Shown: piece after piece, positions 46,095 through 54,937 of the stretch
Position numbering within the stretch: position 1 is the first letter of the stretch
Layout: every line of letters begins with the position of its first letter
From: Actibacterium ureilyticum
GTDB taxonomy: Bacteria; Pseudomonadota; Alphaproteobacteria; Rhodobacterales; Rhodobacteraceae
DNA length: 64,000 bases
NCBI RefSeq assembly: GCF_002285435.1
Contig: NZ_NSBT01000026.1
Span: forward strand, 553,764-617,763
Reading direction: 5' to 3'
Program-made: the position numbers and the translations under genes
Notes under the pieces: model-generated
What the model was told of the DNA's origin: nothing
Seen by the model: only the letters and a program-made list of their open reading frames with translations
The model's database searches: none

Positions 46095-47258
46095 ATGCAG
46101 AAATCCTTCCTGGCCCGCAACCCCTCGGTGCTGATCTTCATCGGCTGCCTTGCGGCCTTCACCCTGGCCGTGACGCTTCTGTCCGAGGCGACGGGCGCCA
46201 CCTTCATCTCGACCTCGTTCGTCAAGACCCTGGGCAAGACATTGTGCCTGTGCCTGATCGCCATCGCGATGGATCTGGTCTGGGGCTATTGCGGGATCCT
46301 GTCGCTGGGCCATTTCGCCTTCTTCGGTTTGGGTGGCTACATGATCGGCATGTGGCTGATGTATGAACGCACCAAGACCATCGTCACCAATTCGCTGGAA
46401 AATGCGACGCTGCCGCCGACTGCGGACGAGGTGCGCGACGCCATCGGCACCCAGATCTTCGGCGTCGTGGGCGGGGCCGAGATCCCGCCGATCTGGCTTT
46501 TTGCCGACAGCCTGTTTGCCCAACTGGCACTGGTGGTGCTGGTGCCGGGGCTTCTGGCGCTGGTCTTCGGCTGGCTGGCCTTCCGCTCGCGCGTGACCGG
46601 CGTTTACCTGTCGATTCTGACCCAGGCAATGACGCTGGCGCTGTCGCTCTACCTGTTCCAGAACGACAGCGGATTGCGCGGCAATAACGGCCTGTCGGGG
46701 CTGCAGAATATCCCGGGCCTGTCCCACATCAGCCAGGCCACCCTGTCGATCTGGTTCTTCTGGGCCTCGGCCGTGGCGCTGGCGCTGGGATATCTGCTGG
46801 CGGTCTTCGTCACCAATGGCAAGTTCGGCAGCGTCATCCGCGGCATCCGCGATGACGAGGCGCGGGTGCGCTTCCTGGGCTATAACGTCGAAGGCTACAA
46901 GCTGGTCGTCTTCACCGGCACCGCCGTCATCGCCGCCATCGCGGGCGCGCTCTATTATCCGCAAGCGGGCATCATAAACCCGGCCGAGATCGCGCCGATT
47001 GCCTCGATCTATCTGGCGGTCTGGGTCGCCATCGGGGGCCGGGGGCGGATCTATGGGGCCGTGATCGGCGCGGCCTTCGTGTCGCTTCTGTCGTCGTGGT
47101 TCACCGGAGGCGGCGCGCCCGATGTGCCGTTGGGCTTTTACACGATCAAATGGACCGACTGGTGGCTGGTGCTGCTGGGGCTGTCCTTCGTCGCGGTCAC
47201 GCTCTTTGCGCCGCAGGGCATCGGCGGGCTGATCGACAAGCTGGTGAGGAAATCATGA
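46095..47258 (+). CDS. urtC: urea ABC transporter permease UrtC
   Basis: A 387-residue LivM-like permease with about nine transmembrane helices. Characteristic segments are LIAIAMDLVWGYCGILSLGHFAFFGLGGYMIGMWL, RVTGVYLSILTQAMTLALSLY, GIRDDEARVRFLGYNVEGYKL and WVAIGGRGRIYGAVIGAAFVSLL. The ATG at 46095 follows the palindromic repeat. The 3' end overlaps urtD by ATGA. Confidence 0.94.
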   Translation: MQKSFLARNPSVLIFIGCLAAFTLAVTLLSEATGATFISTSFVKTLGKTLCLCLIAIAMDLVWGYCGILSLGHFAFFGLGGYMIGMWLMYERTKTIVTNSLENATLPPTADEVRDAIGTQIFGVVGGAEIPPIWLFADSLFAQLALVVLVPGLLALVFGWLAFRSRVTGVYLSILTQAMTLALSLYLFQNDSGLRGNNGLSGLQNIPGLSHISQATLSIWFFWASAVALALGYLLAVFVTNGKFGSVIRGIRDDEARVRFLGYNVEGYKLVVFTGTAVIAAIAGALYYPQAGIINPAEIAPIASIYLAVWVAIGGRGRIYGAVIGAAFVSLLSSWFTGGGAPDVPLGFYTIKWTDWWLVLLGLSFVAVTLFAPQGIGGLIDKLVRKS

Positions 47259-47995
47259 GCACGCTGCTGGAGGTTTCGGGCGTTTCGGTCAGCTTTGACG
47301 GGTTCAAGGCGATCAACAACCTGTCGTTCCAGATCGGCCCGGCCGAGATGCGGGCGATCATCGGCCCCAATGGCGCGGGCAAGACGACCTTCATGGATAT
47401 CGTCACCGGCAAGACGCGACCCGATGAGGGCCGCGTGATCTGGGGCGACAAATCGGTGTCGTTGCTGAAACTGTCGGAAAGCCAGATCGCGCGGGCGGGG
47501 GTGGGCCGCAAGTTCCAGCGCCCCACGGTGTTCGAAACCCAGACCGTGCGCGAAAACCTGTCGATGGCGCTGAAGAACAAGCGCGGGCCGTTCGATGTTC
47601 TGTTTTACAAGCGCAACGCCGATGGCGCGGCCCGGCTCGAGGCGATTGCCGAAGAGATCGGCCTGACCGATCAGCTGCCGCGCATCGCGGGCGAGCTGAG
47701 CCATGGCCAGAAGCAATGGCTGGAAATCGGCATGCTGCTGGCGCAGGAGCCGAAGCTTTTGCTGGTCGACGAACCCGCCGCGGGCATGACGCCCGAGGAA
47801 CGCGAGCATACGACCGATATTCTGGTCGAGGCCGCCAAGACCCGCGCGGTCGTGGTGGTGGAACATGACATGGAATTCGTGCGGCGGCTGAACTGCAAGG
47901 TCACGGTGCTGCACGAAGGCTCGGTCCTGGCCGAGGGTAGCCTGGACCATGTGACAAGCAATCAGGACGTCATCGACGTCTATCTGGGGCGGTAA
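47255..47995 (+). CDS. urtD: urea ABC transporter ATP-binding protein UrtD
   Basis: A 246-residue LivG-like ATPase. Walker A is GPNGAGKTTF, the signature region is LSHGQKQWLEIGMLLAQEPKLLLVDEPAAGM and the H-loop is VVEHDMEFV. It is translationally coupled to urtC (ATGA). It energises urea import. Confidence 0.95.
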   Translation: MSTLLEVSGVSVSFDGFKAINNLSFQIGPAEMRAIIGPNGAGKTTFMDIVTGKTRPDEGRVIWGDKSVSLLKLSESQIARAGVGRKFQRPTVFETQTVRENLSMALKNKRGPFDVLFYKRNADGAARLEAIAEEIGLTDQLPRIAGELSHGQKQWLEIGMLLAQEPKLLLVDEPAAGMTPEEREHTTDILVEAAKTRAVVVVEHDMEFVRRLNCKVTVLHEGSVLAEGSLDHVTSNQDVIDVYLGR

Positions 47996-47998
47996 GCG

Positions 47999-48694
47999 AT
48001 GCTGGAAGTTAAAGACCTGAGCCTGCATTACGGCCAAAGCCAGATTCTCTATGACGTGTCGCTGCGGGCCGAGACCGGGCAGATCACCTGTCTGATGGGG
48101 ATGAACGGGGTCGGCAAGACCTCGCTTCTGAAGGCGTTGGCCGGGGTACATCCGCGCAGCGAGGGCGAGGTAACGCTGGACGGCGACAGTCTGGGCCGGT
48201 TGCACGCCCATGCGCTGGCCAAACGCGGCATTGCCTATGTCCCGCAGGGGCGCGAGATCTTTCCGCTGCTGACGGTGCAGGAAAACCTGGAAACCGGCTT
48301 CAACTGCATTTCCGACGGGGCGCGGATGGTGCCGGACGAGATTTTCGAACTGTTCCCGGTATTGAAGGAAATGCGCGGGCGGCGGGGCGGTGACCTGTCG
48401 GGCGGGCAGCAGCAGCAATTGGCCATCGGCCGCGCGCTGGTGACGGGCCCGAGCCTGTTGCTGCTGGACGAGCCGACCGAGGGCATCCAACCTAATATCA
48501 TCCAGCAGATCGGCCGGGTGATCGAACATCTGCGCGACCGCAAGACCATGGCGATCATCCTGGTCGAGCAGTATTTCGATTTCGCTTTCGGATTGGCCGA
48601 CCGGTTTTACGCCATGCGGCGTGGGCAGATCATGCTTTCGGGTTCCAAGGGCGAGGTGTCGCGCGAGGCCTTGCTAGAGGCGGTATCGGTCTGA
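47999..48694 (+). CDS. urtE: urea ABC transporter ATP-binding protein UrtE
   Basis: A 231-residue LivF-like ATPase. Walker A is GMNGVGKTSLLKALAG, the signature is LSGGQQQQLAIGRAL and Walker B is LLLDEPTEGIQPNII. It starts three bases after urtD and closes the operon. No urease genes follow in the window; infA is next. Confidence 0.95.
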   Translation: MLEVKDLSLHYGQSQILYDVSLRAETGQITCLMGMNGVGKTSLLKALAGVHPRSEGEVTLDGDSLGRLHAHALAKRGIAYVPQGREIFPLLTVQENLETGFNCISDGARMVPDEIFELFPVLKEMRGRRGGDLSGGQQQQLAIGRALVTGPSLLLLDEPTEGIQPNIIQQIGRVIEHLRDRKTMAIILVEQYFDFAFGLADRFYAMRRGQIMLSGSKGEVSREALLEAVSV

Positions 48695-48738
48695 GGTGTT
48701 TTCAAGCGGTGCGCGCTGGCGCGCGCGCTGCATATCTC

Positions 48739-48801
48739 GGCCAGCCCCGGGGGCTGGCCTCAGGGTGCCTCCGGCGGAGGTATTTAATGCCAAGATGAAG
48801 G
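48739..48801 (+). repeat. REP-like intergenic palindromic repeat, copy 2
   Basis: GGCCAGCCCC (48739-48748) and GGGGCTGGCC (48750-48759) form a perfect palindrome. It is followed by CAGGGTGCCTCCGGCGGAGG, TATTTAATGCCAAGATGAAG. The same tail type recurs at 46021-46071 on the other strand. It lies between urtE and infA and resembles a repeat that I recall as frequent in roseobacter genomes. Confidence 0.75.
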
Positions 48802-48949
48802 GGGCATGCGGGGCAGGGGGCCGGGAACCTGCTGTGCAACAATACGTCAGTTTGCGGCGAAAACGCCGATCTGCCCTTGAAAATCCCAAGGCATGAGGCC
48901 ATTTAAGGGCACGCCCGCACTTTGGCGGGTAATCAATGATGGAGTGACC

Positions 48950-49168
48950 ATGGCCAAGGAAGAACTGCTCGAATTTCCCGGCGTCGTGAAGGAACTCCTG
49001 CCCAATGCGACATTCCGGGTCGAGCTTGAGAACGGCCATGAGATCATCGCACATACGGCAGGAAAGATGCGCAAGAACCGGATTCGTGTTCTTGCCGGCG
49101 ACAAGGTGCAGGTCGAGATGACCCCCTATGATCTGACCAAGGGTCGGATCAACTATCGTTTCAAGTAA
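48950..49168 (+). CDS. infA: translation initiation factor IF-1
   Basis: A 72-residue S1/OB-fold protein that binds the 30S A site with IF2 and IF3 ([56 protein letters not shown]). GGAG precedes the ATG. A TTGAAA hexamer at 48877 and a small hairpin CCCGC/GCGGG at 48914-48929 lie in the leader, a weak promoter and 5'-UTR candidate. Confidence 0.97.
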   Translation: MAKEELLEFPGVVKELLPNATFRVELENGHEIIAHTAGKMRKNRIRVLAGDKVQVEMTPYDLTKGRINYRFK

Positions 49169-49177
49169 GGCCCGCCC

Positions 49178-49756
49178 ATGCGGCTGGTTCTGGGCTCGGG
49201 CAGCCCGCGCCGGAAAGAGCTTCTGGCGCAGATCGGCGTTGTGGCCGATGACATCAGGCCGCCCGATATCGATGAAACCCCCGCCAAGGGGGAATTGCCG
49301 CGCCCCTATTGTGCCCGGATGGCGATCGAGAAGGCCCGCGCGGTGCCCGCCGCGCCGGATGAATTGGTGCTGTGCGCCGATACGACCGTCGCCCTGGGGC
49401 GGCGCATTCTGGGCAAGCCCGCCGACCGGGCCGAGGCCGCGCGGTTTCTGACGGCGCTGTCGGGGCGGCGGCACAAGGTGATCACCGCCGTGGCGCTGCG
49501 CCTGGGCGACCGGGTGTGGGAGCGTGATGTGGTGACCACGGTGCGGATGAAGCGCCTGTCGCACCCCGAGCTGGAATTCTATTTGGACAGCGGCGATTGG
49601 CAGGGCAAGGCCGGGGCCTATGCCATTCAGGGGCCTGCCGGGGCGTTCATCCCGTGGATCAACGGCTCTTTCACCGGGGTTGTCGGCCTGCCGGTGGCGG
49701 AAACCGCGGCATTGCTGGACGCGGCCGGGTATCCGGTGTACCGCGTGGGCGCATGA
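49178..49756 (+). CDS. Maf-like nucleoside triphosphate pyrophosphatase
   Basis: A 192-residue Maf/HAM1-like house-cleaning hydrolase. The N-terminus [20 protein letters not shown] has the SxxRRxxL phosphate loop; [22 protein letters not shown] with the metal-binding Asp, and [14 protein letters not shown] follow. It cleaves non-canonical nucleotides. It is coupled to the RNase E/G-like gene through ATGA. Confidence 0.93.
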   Translation: MRLVLGSGSPRRKELLAQIGVVADDIRPPDIDETPAKGELPRPYCARMAIEKARAVPAAPDELVLCADTTVALGRRILGKPADRAEAARFLTALSGRRHKVITAVALRLGDRVWERDVVTTVRMKRLSHPELEFYLDSGDWQGKAGAYAIQGPAGAFIPWINGSFTGVVGLPVAETAALLDAAGYPVYRVGA

Positions 49757-50796
49757 AAGGCCGTATCATCGTTCTGGACCACATCGAAGGTCAGCCCGCC
49801 GCCGCCCTGATGCAGGATGGCCGGCTGGAGGATCTGTTGCTGCACCCCGCCGATGGCCCGCCGGCCCCCGGTGCGATCTTTCGCGCCGTGGTGGATCGGC
49901 CGGTCAAGGGGCAGGGGGGCGTGTTCCTGAAGCTGCCCGAGGGGCAGAGCGGGTTCCTGCGTCAGGCCAAGGGGCTGGCGCCGGGGCAGGCGCTGCTGGT
50001 GCAGGTCACGGGGTATGCCGAGCCGGGCAAGGCGGTGCCGGTCACGTCGCGCGTGCTGTTCAAGAGCCGCCATGCGATCGTCACGCCCGATGCGCCGGGG
50101 CTGAACATCTCGCGCCGGATCCGCGATGAGGATCTGCGCGACGGGCTGCTGGAGATCGCGCATGAGGCAATGGCCGATGTGCCCGAGCGGTTCGGCCTGA
50201 TCCTGCGATCCGCCGCGGGGCAGGCGGACCCGGACGAAGTTTTCGCCGATATCGAGGCGATGCGCGATCTGGCGGGCCATGTGATGGCCGAGGTCGCGGG
50301 CGTGCCCGAACTGCTGGTCGATGCGCCCGATCCGCATCTGATGGCCTGGCGCGACTGGGCCGATCCCGCGCCCGATCAGGTGGCCGATCACCCCGGCTGT
50401 TTCGAGGATCTGGGCGTGCTGGATGCCATCGACGCCTTGCAGGACCCCGCGCCGCTGCCCGGGGGTGGGGCGATGTTCGTGGAACCCACCCGCGCGCTGG
50501 TTGCCGTGGATGTGAATACCGGCGCCGATACCTCGCCCGCCGCGGGGCTGAAGGCGAATATTGCCGCGGCGCGTGACCTGCCGCGCCAGCTGCGGCTGCG
50601 GGGCTTGGGTGGGCAGATCGTGGTGGATTTCGCGCCGATGGCGAAAAAGGACCGCCGCCAGCTGGAACAGGTGCTGCGCGCGGCGTTCAAGTCCGACAGC
50701 ATCGACAGCACCCTGCTGGGCTGGACGCCGCTGGGGCACTATGAACTGACCCGCAAACGCGAACGCCAACCGTTGAGCGAAAGCCTGTCCGCATGA
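49753..50796 (+). CDS. short ribonuclease E/G-like protein
   Basis: A 347-residue homologue of the RNase E/G catalytic core. The metal-binding aspartates occur in [14 protein letters not shown] and [15 protein letters not shown], as in RNase E (DVNSG, DF). An N-terminal S1-like region is visible ([22 protein letters not shown]). It is shorter than RNase G (about 490 residues) and lacks the zinc-link cysteine pair that dimerises RNase E, so its architecture is reduced. Overlaps of 4 bp with maf and yacG give a coupled operon. Confidence 0.85.
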   Translation: MKGRIIVLDHIEGQPAAALMQDGRLEDLLLHPADGPPAPGAIFRAVVDRPVKGQGGVFLKLPEGQSGFLRQAKGLAPGQALLVQVTGYAEPGKAVPVTSRVLFKSRHAIVTPDAPGLNISRRIRDEDLRDGLLEIAHEAMADVPERFGLILRSAAGQADPDEVFADIEAMRDLAGHVMAEVAGVPELLVDAPDPHLMAWRDWADPAPDQVADHPGCFEDLGVLDAIDALQDPAPLPGGGAMFVEPTRALVAVDVNTGADTSPAAGLKANIAAARDLPRQLRLRGLGGQIVVDFAPMAKKDRRQLEQVLRAAFKSDSIDSTLLGWTPLGHYELTRKRERQPLSESLSA

Positions 50797-50975
50797 GCTG
50801 CCCGATCTGTTCCCGCAAGAGCGATGCGAAATACCGGCCCTTCTGTTCGAAGCGCTGCGCCGACATCGATCTGGGCCGCTGGATGTCGGGCAATTACGCC
50901 ATTCCGTCGGACGATCCCGAGGATCTGGAAAAGGCCGCCGAGGCCCTGTCCGAGCCCCCCGCGAAACCGCATTAA
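50793..50975 (+). CDS. yacG: YacG-type zinc-binding protein, DNA gyrase inhibitor family
   Basis: A 60-residue protein with a CPIC...FCSKRC zinc site (Cys3, Cys6, Cys18, Cys22) followed by DLGRWMSGNYAIP, the YacG pattern. E. coli YacG inhibits gyrase in vitro; this is family knowledge. It is last in the infA-maf-RNase operon and 78 bp from tRNA-Phe. Confidence 0.88.
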   Translation: MSCPICSRKSDAKYRPFCSKRCADIDLGRWMSGNYAIPSDDPEDLEKAAEALSEPPAKPH

Positions 50976-51053
50976 AAATCTTTCAAATGCCTCTGGACAC
51001 CGCCCCACCTTCCGCCTAGAACACCGCAACCCGAACGTCAGACGTTCACCCGT

Positions 51054-51128
51054 GCCCGGGTAGCTCAGGGGTAGAGCAGTGGATTGAAAATCCTCGTGTC
51101 GGTGGTTCGATTCCGCCCCCGGGCACCA
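51054..51128 (+). tRNA. tRNA-Phe (GAA), island integration target
   Basis: The cloverleaf starts GCCCGGGTAGCTCAGGGGT, the anticodon loop is TTGAAAA (GAA), the T-loop is GGTTCGATTCC and the 3' end is CCCGGGC-A-CCA with CCA encoded. The acceptor stem is fully paired. Foreign sequence begins immediately after it. Confidence 0.95.
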
Positions 51129-51195
51129 CAAAAACCTAATAAAAACAGTTGTTTGAGTGATTATCTCAACTTTGCGAAGCGCGCGAAGTAGCACC

Positions 51196-51227
51196 TGGGT
51201 ATCATTTGGGTAGCATTCAGAATGCTA
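51196..51227. repeat. tandem and inverted repeats near attL
   Basis: Two tandem 11-mers, TGGGTATCATT (51196-51206) and TGGGTAGCATT (51207-51217), overlap the 17-bp palindrome TAGCATTCAGAATGCTA (51211-51227). They lie 68 bp after the tRNA-Phe and may be integrase or excisionase binding sites. Confidence 0.45.
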
Positions 51228-51270
51228 CACCCGCCATCGTCACCTGTTTCATGTTGGCACCCTGCAGCGG

Positions 51271-52851
51271 CTATGGGAGGGTGGCGATCCAGCTCTTCAT
51301 CTCGGAAAGCGTGACAGCAAAGTCCCGTGGTTCGTCCGGGCCGCCTTTGTGGATGACACCCATCACAGCATGGTCCTGAGTCATCAATGGCCCACCAGAC
51401 ATCCCTTGGCTCAGCTTCTGGGTCACTTCAATCAGGTTGACCGCATGTTTGATAGTCAAGCTGCTGATCGTTCCGGGTCTTATGTTCAGCCTATCGCCCG
51501 GCCCGTAGGACGGGAACCCAGCCGCGATAGTGTTGGCTCCCGTGGCAGGAAAACCACCGAACTCCTCAAGTTCAAAATAATCTGTTGAAGGGATCGAGTG
51601 GCTGAGCAGCGCTAGGTCTCGATGCGTGCATATGTGTTGGACACCTACCATGAAAGTGTTGGCTGGCTTTCCGGGGTGGAAGACTTCAATGCTGGATGCG
51701 CCATTGACGCAGTGCGCGGCGGTTACAAGACCAACGCCCCTTAGGAAGAACGCCGTTCCCGTATTTTTCTCGGTTTCCAGCACCCAAACCGACCTGTCCA
51801 AGAGTTCAGCTTGGGTGGGATGCACCTTAATCGGACTTGCGGGAAAGCAAGCGTTGTAGCGCTCTGCTAAGCCACGGAAAACAGGATCGGACTGCCCCTT
51901 TACAAAGCCAACCCACGAAATCTTGCCCTGAAGGTGTGCTTGAATTTTGCATGACTTTCCGAAGCGCGTCTTTAGCTCGGCCTCTGCGGCGGCCACACTA
52001 GCGCTTTCAACCTTGAACAACGCTGAACGGATTTTGCGGACATATCTTCGGTCCACGTTGAGACCTTCATTGATCTTGATCCCAGTCACCATCCTACGCG
52101 AGTTTTTGTCAGCGTAGTGAATCTTCTCAGGGTTCAACTCAAACCCGTTGTTTCCGAGTATCGAAAGAAGCTCGCCCGACAACTTTTCGGGTGGCAATCT
52201 TCCGGAGTCGGGGCGGTCGCCCTCGAACAAAGCCGTCGGAGGTTGAAAACTCGAAAGCGTGATGTCGTCAGCGTATCGTGTATAGAGCAGTCGATGTTCT
52301 TTGGAGAAATTCATTAGGGACTTATCAAGCCGGAAGCAGATCATGTTGGAGATCACCGGGCTAGAGGGCGCTCCTTGCGGCAGGCAGCCGTTATTCGTGC
52401 AAATTCGGGTAATAGTTTCCGCCACGTCTGTATCAACGCCAATACTCTCAAGCAAACCTTGCACGCGCGCTTCTGTGATCGCCGGGAAAAAATTCTTTAT
52501 GTCAACGTTGAGGATGAACCGGCGACGCAAATGCGCTTCGGCATTTGACCTTACGGACCTATCGGGGACAAACCCATGAACAGGATTGCGTGGATTGTAT
52601 AGTCCAGAAAGGCTGCGAGCGATCTTCTGTTGCAGCATTTTCAAGCGGTAATCAGGGGCACTGATTAGTCGAACTTTTCCAGACCTCTTTGAGATGTTGA
52701 AGTGGGAGTACATCCGGCCGCGAAACCACCAGATCTTCTTTAGCTCTGCTGGGGAAACGCCAAGGTGCTTGAGAAGTTCACTCTTTGTTGACAGTTCAGC
52801 CGGGATTATTGTCCGGCTCGTGCCGCCGAATAAATAGAAAGCGCTAGGCAC
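51271..52851 (-). CDS. retron-type reverse transcriptase fused to trypsin-like serine protease
   Basis: A 526-residue fusion. The RT part (about 40-330) has the retron NAxxH signature at 103-107 (NAEAH), catalytic Asp117 in LNVDIKNFF, QGAPSSPVISN, YADD at 193-196 and the VTG motif at 255-257 (MVTGIKIN). The C-terminal part (about 350-526) is a trypsin-fold protease with His380 (VTAAHCV), Asp412 (THRDLALL) and Ser485 (GMSGGPL). GTG start with GGAGGGGGAG upstream. A retron with a fused protease effector is known as a class. No separate effector gene is needed. Type number not assigned here. Confidence 0.88.
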   Translation of the reverse strand: MPSAFYLFGGTSRTIIPAELSTKSELLKHLGVSPAELKKIWWFRGRMYSHFNISKRSGKVRLISAPDYRLKMLQQKIARSLSGLYNPRNPVHGFVPDRSVRSNAEAHLRRRFILNVDIKNFFPAITEARVQGLLESIGVDTDVAETITRICTNNGCLPQGAPSSPVISNMICFRLDKSLMNFSKEHRLLYTRYADDITLSSFQPPTALFEGDRPDSGRLPPEKLSGELLSILGNNGFELNPEKIHYADKNSRRMVTGIKINEGLNVDRRYVRKIRSALFKVESASVAAAEAELKTRFGKSCKIQAHLQGKISWVGFVKGQSDPVFRGLAERYNACFPASPIKVHPTQAELLDRSVWVLETEKNTGTAFFLRGVGLVTAAHCVNGASSIEVFHPGKPANTFMVGVQHICTHRDLALLSHSIPSTDYFELEEFGGFPATGANTIAAGFPSYGPGDRLNIRPGTISSLTIKHAVNLIEVTQKLSQGMSGGPLMTQDHAVMGVIHKGGPDEPRDFAVTLSEMKSWIATLP

Positions 52852-52870
52852 GAGGCTCCCCCTCCAATCA

Positions 52871-52985
52871 CCCCATGTGCACGAAGCTCATGTGGGGCGC
52901 ACGATTCTTGTGCAGACATTTGCTCTTACGCCGCAGTTACGACAGCGCGTTTGCGAGGGGAAACCTCGTGAGAGCATCGTTGCGC
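52871..52985 (-). ncRNA. candidate retron msr-msd RNA
   Basis: The region immediately 5' of the RT gene can fold. TGCTCTCACG (52976-52967) pairs with CGTAAGAGCA (52930-52921), 9 of 10. Flanking GCGCAACGAT (52985-52976) and ATCGTGCGC (52905-52897) are nearly complementary, extending the stem. A small hairpin CGAGG/CCTCG lies inside. A further hairpin (52897-52871) has CCCCA/TGGGG arms. Position and length suit retron RNA, but msr, msd and the branching G cannot be assigned by eye. Confidence 0.4.
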
Positions 52986-53163
52986 AATAGTTTGTGACAT
53001 TCAACTCGAAATAGAATGAATATCAGTGAGTTGCAGTAGTTGCGAGCGCGCTCTTGGTGTAGCCTTGATTTGACGGTGGCCGACTGATGAGATTGAAATT
53101 GTCGGGAGCACAGCCTATGGTGCTCACCTGTCTAGCAACAACGAGAACTAGTGGTGCCGTGTC

Positions 53164-54477
53164 TTGGTCAAGAAAATCCATGCGTCGGGGATAAAAGGTG
53201 AACAAGGGATAGCGCACATCCGCAAGGTTGTGGCCGCGATGGAGTACCTGTTCTACGAATCCGGTGGGGTCGAAGCTGGTATTGACGGTTCCATTGAAAT
53301 CCGCGACCCGGAAACGGGTGAGGTTGCCAACCAGATTGTCCAGTTTCAGAGCAAGGCAACCGGCAATCGGTTGCCCGGGAATAGCAGCGGCGGATTTCAC
53401 TGGCCCTGCGACGAGCGCGACATCGACTATTGGACGTTCGGCACCGCGCCGGTGGTCCTGATCGTAGTCGATCTGACCGCAGACCGTGCCTACTGGAAGG
53501 ATGTGCGCACTTGGTTCAGCGACGCGCAGAACAGAGCCAGCCGCAAGGTGCAGTTCGACAAGTCAGCCGACCTGTTCACCGCCGACGCCGCGAGGGCGCT
53601 GCGCGAGGTGGCTGCCACTGCACGCCCGGGCAGCTACTACTCGGCCCCACGTCGAACCGAAGAATTGACGACCAATCTGCTGCGCGTCTCGGCTATGGCG
53701 ACGAAGCTCTACTGGGCACCGACCGACGCCAAGAGCGCGGCCGAGTTCTGGCGCAGGGTGAAGGAACACGACCCTTATCCGCCTGGCGAAGCAATCCTTC
53801 GCGGCGGGGCGGTCCTGTCTTTCCGCAATCTAGACGAGGCGCCGTGGCGAGAAGCCTGTGACACGGGCGCTATGGAAGAGTTCGACACTGAGGAATGGGC
53901 GCTGTCGGGCGACCCGGACAGGGAAAGAGATTTCGTGGACCTGCTTAACCGTGCCATGAAGGAGATGGTGCGTCGCGATATGAGCTATGACCGCAACCAC
54001 CATGCCCTGTACTTCCTCCCGAACCCCGGCCGGCGGGACCGCAAGATAACGTACTTCGCTGAGAAGAAGAACAGCCCCGGCCGTTTCGTCGCCAAGCGGT
54101 ACAAGAAGCAGGATGGGCAGACGAAATTCTGGCGGCACTCTGCGTTCAAGTGGCAGTTCATCCGCATCGGCGACGAGTGGTTCGTGCAGATTACTCCGAC
54201 CTACCACTTCACTTGGGACGGTAGGCAAAAGGACAAGTTCGGAGGGGAGCACCTTTCCAAGATCAAACGCATGGAATGGAACCCGGACGTGCGCCGCCAA
54301 TTCGGCATGTGGCGGGCTTATCTCTGCGCCGACGAGCAGGAGGACTTGTTCCGACAGGCATATCCGTACCTGACCCTCGCCCCGGCAGACAAGCTCGTGG
54401 CAGACTTCGGAGTGCCCGACGACCTGTGGAAACCCGTGCGCGCCACCCCGTCGGATACGGAGGGCCTGCTGCTGTGA
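53164..54477 (+). CDS. DUF4365 nuclease-APAZ protein (DREN-APAZ-like) of a short pAgo system
   Basis: A 437-residue two-domain protein. Residues 1-130 match DUF4365, a PD-(D/E)xK-type nuclease: D41 in GIDGSIEI, Q62-x-K64 in VQFQSKA, and IDYWTFGTAPVVLIVVDLTADRAYW. The C-terminal half has YDRNHHALYFLPNP, WRHSAFKWQFIRIGDEWFVQITPTYHFTWDG and KIKRMEWNPDVRRQFGMW, a pattern characteristic of APAZ domains that bind short Argonautes. The start is TTG; upstream is a stop at 53149. Such pairs (SPARDA) degrade nucleic acid when the Argonaute senses invading DNA. The Argonaute partner here is truncated. Confidence 0.8.
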   Translation: MVKKIHASGIKGEQGIAHIRKVVAAMEYLFYESGGVEAGIDGSIEIRDPETGEVANQIVQFQSKATGNRLPGNSSGGFHWPCDERDIDYWTFGTAPVVLIVVDLTADRAYWKDVRTWFSDAQNRASRKVQFDKSADLFTADAARALREVAATARPGSYYSAPRRTEELTTNLLRVSAMATKLYWAPTDAKSAAEFWRRVKEHDPYPPGEAILRGGAVLSFRNLDEAPWREACDTGAMEEFDTEEWALSGDPDRERDFVDLLNRAMKEMVRRDMSYDRNHHALYFLPNPGRRDRKITYFAEKKNSPGRFVAKRYKKQDGQTKFWRHSAFKWQFIRIGDEWFVQITPTYHFTWDGRQKDKFGGEHLSKIKRMEWNPDVRRQFGMWRAYLCADEQEDLFRQAYPYLTLAPADKLVADFGVPDDLWKPVRATPSDTEGLLL

Positions 54478-54710
54478 TGAAGCTGTCCCACCTTCCGGAA
54501 CCTGAGTTGGAGTTCGGGCAGGCGCATCGCCACATCGACATTCGGTTTGGCCTGATGGACTACGGCCCACTAGACGCTGGGCAGACCGGGGCCCCGACAG
54601 CCGTTCGGGTGGGGCTGATCGGCGACACAGAGACGGTGGACGGAACTCAAGGCTGGTTCGCGCGCTGCGCCGCTGGCATCGAAACCAGCCAGCGAGGAAA
54701 TCGGCAATGA
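54477..54710 (+). pseudogene. N-terminal remnant of a short prokaryotic Argonaute gene
   Basis: A 77-residue frame in TGATG overlap with the DUF4365-APAZ gene, the normal layout of short pAgo operons. The sequence LPEPELEFG, DIRFGLMDYGPLDAG and RVGLIGDTETVDGTQGWFARC resembles the start of short pAgos (EP-L-F, D-R-GL--FGP, GVIGT). It then stops in ETSQRGNRQ and overlaps the next gene by ATGA, so the MID-PIWI body (about 400 residues) is missing. A deletion that joined the stub to DUF2628 upstream sequence is the simplest account. Confidence 0.7.
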
Positions 54711-54937
54711 CGATACGCGCAACGTGGGCCTTCAACGGCCAGACGAAAACCATCTTGGGCAACTGGCATCGCCTGTGGTGCCTGCTGTTCGGCCCGCTGT
54801 ACTACCTGTTCAAGGGCATGTTCCTGTGGGCGATCTTGTCGCTGATCACGGCCAACGGCCTGTGGATCGGCTTCCCACTGTTCAACCGCGCCATCGTGTT
54901 GCGCCATTACCATCGCAAGGGATGGGTGAAAAAATGA
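54707..54937 (+). CDS. small DUF2628-like membrane protein
   Basis: A 76-residue protein with WHRLWCLLFGPLYYLFKGMFLWAILSLITANGLWIGFPLFNRAIVLRHYHRKGW, the FGPxYYLxKGM pattern of DUF2628, and two hydrophobic segments. AGGAAAT precedes the ATG. It overlaps the pAgo remnant by 4 bp; its connection to the defence operon may be accidental, following the deletion. Confidence 0.6.
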   Translation: MTIRATWAFNGQTKTILGNWHRLWCLLFGPLYYLFKGMFLWAILSLITANGLWIGFPLFNRAIVLRHYHRKGWVKK

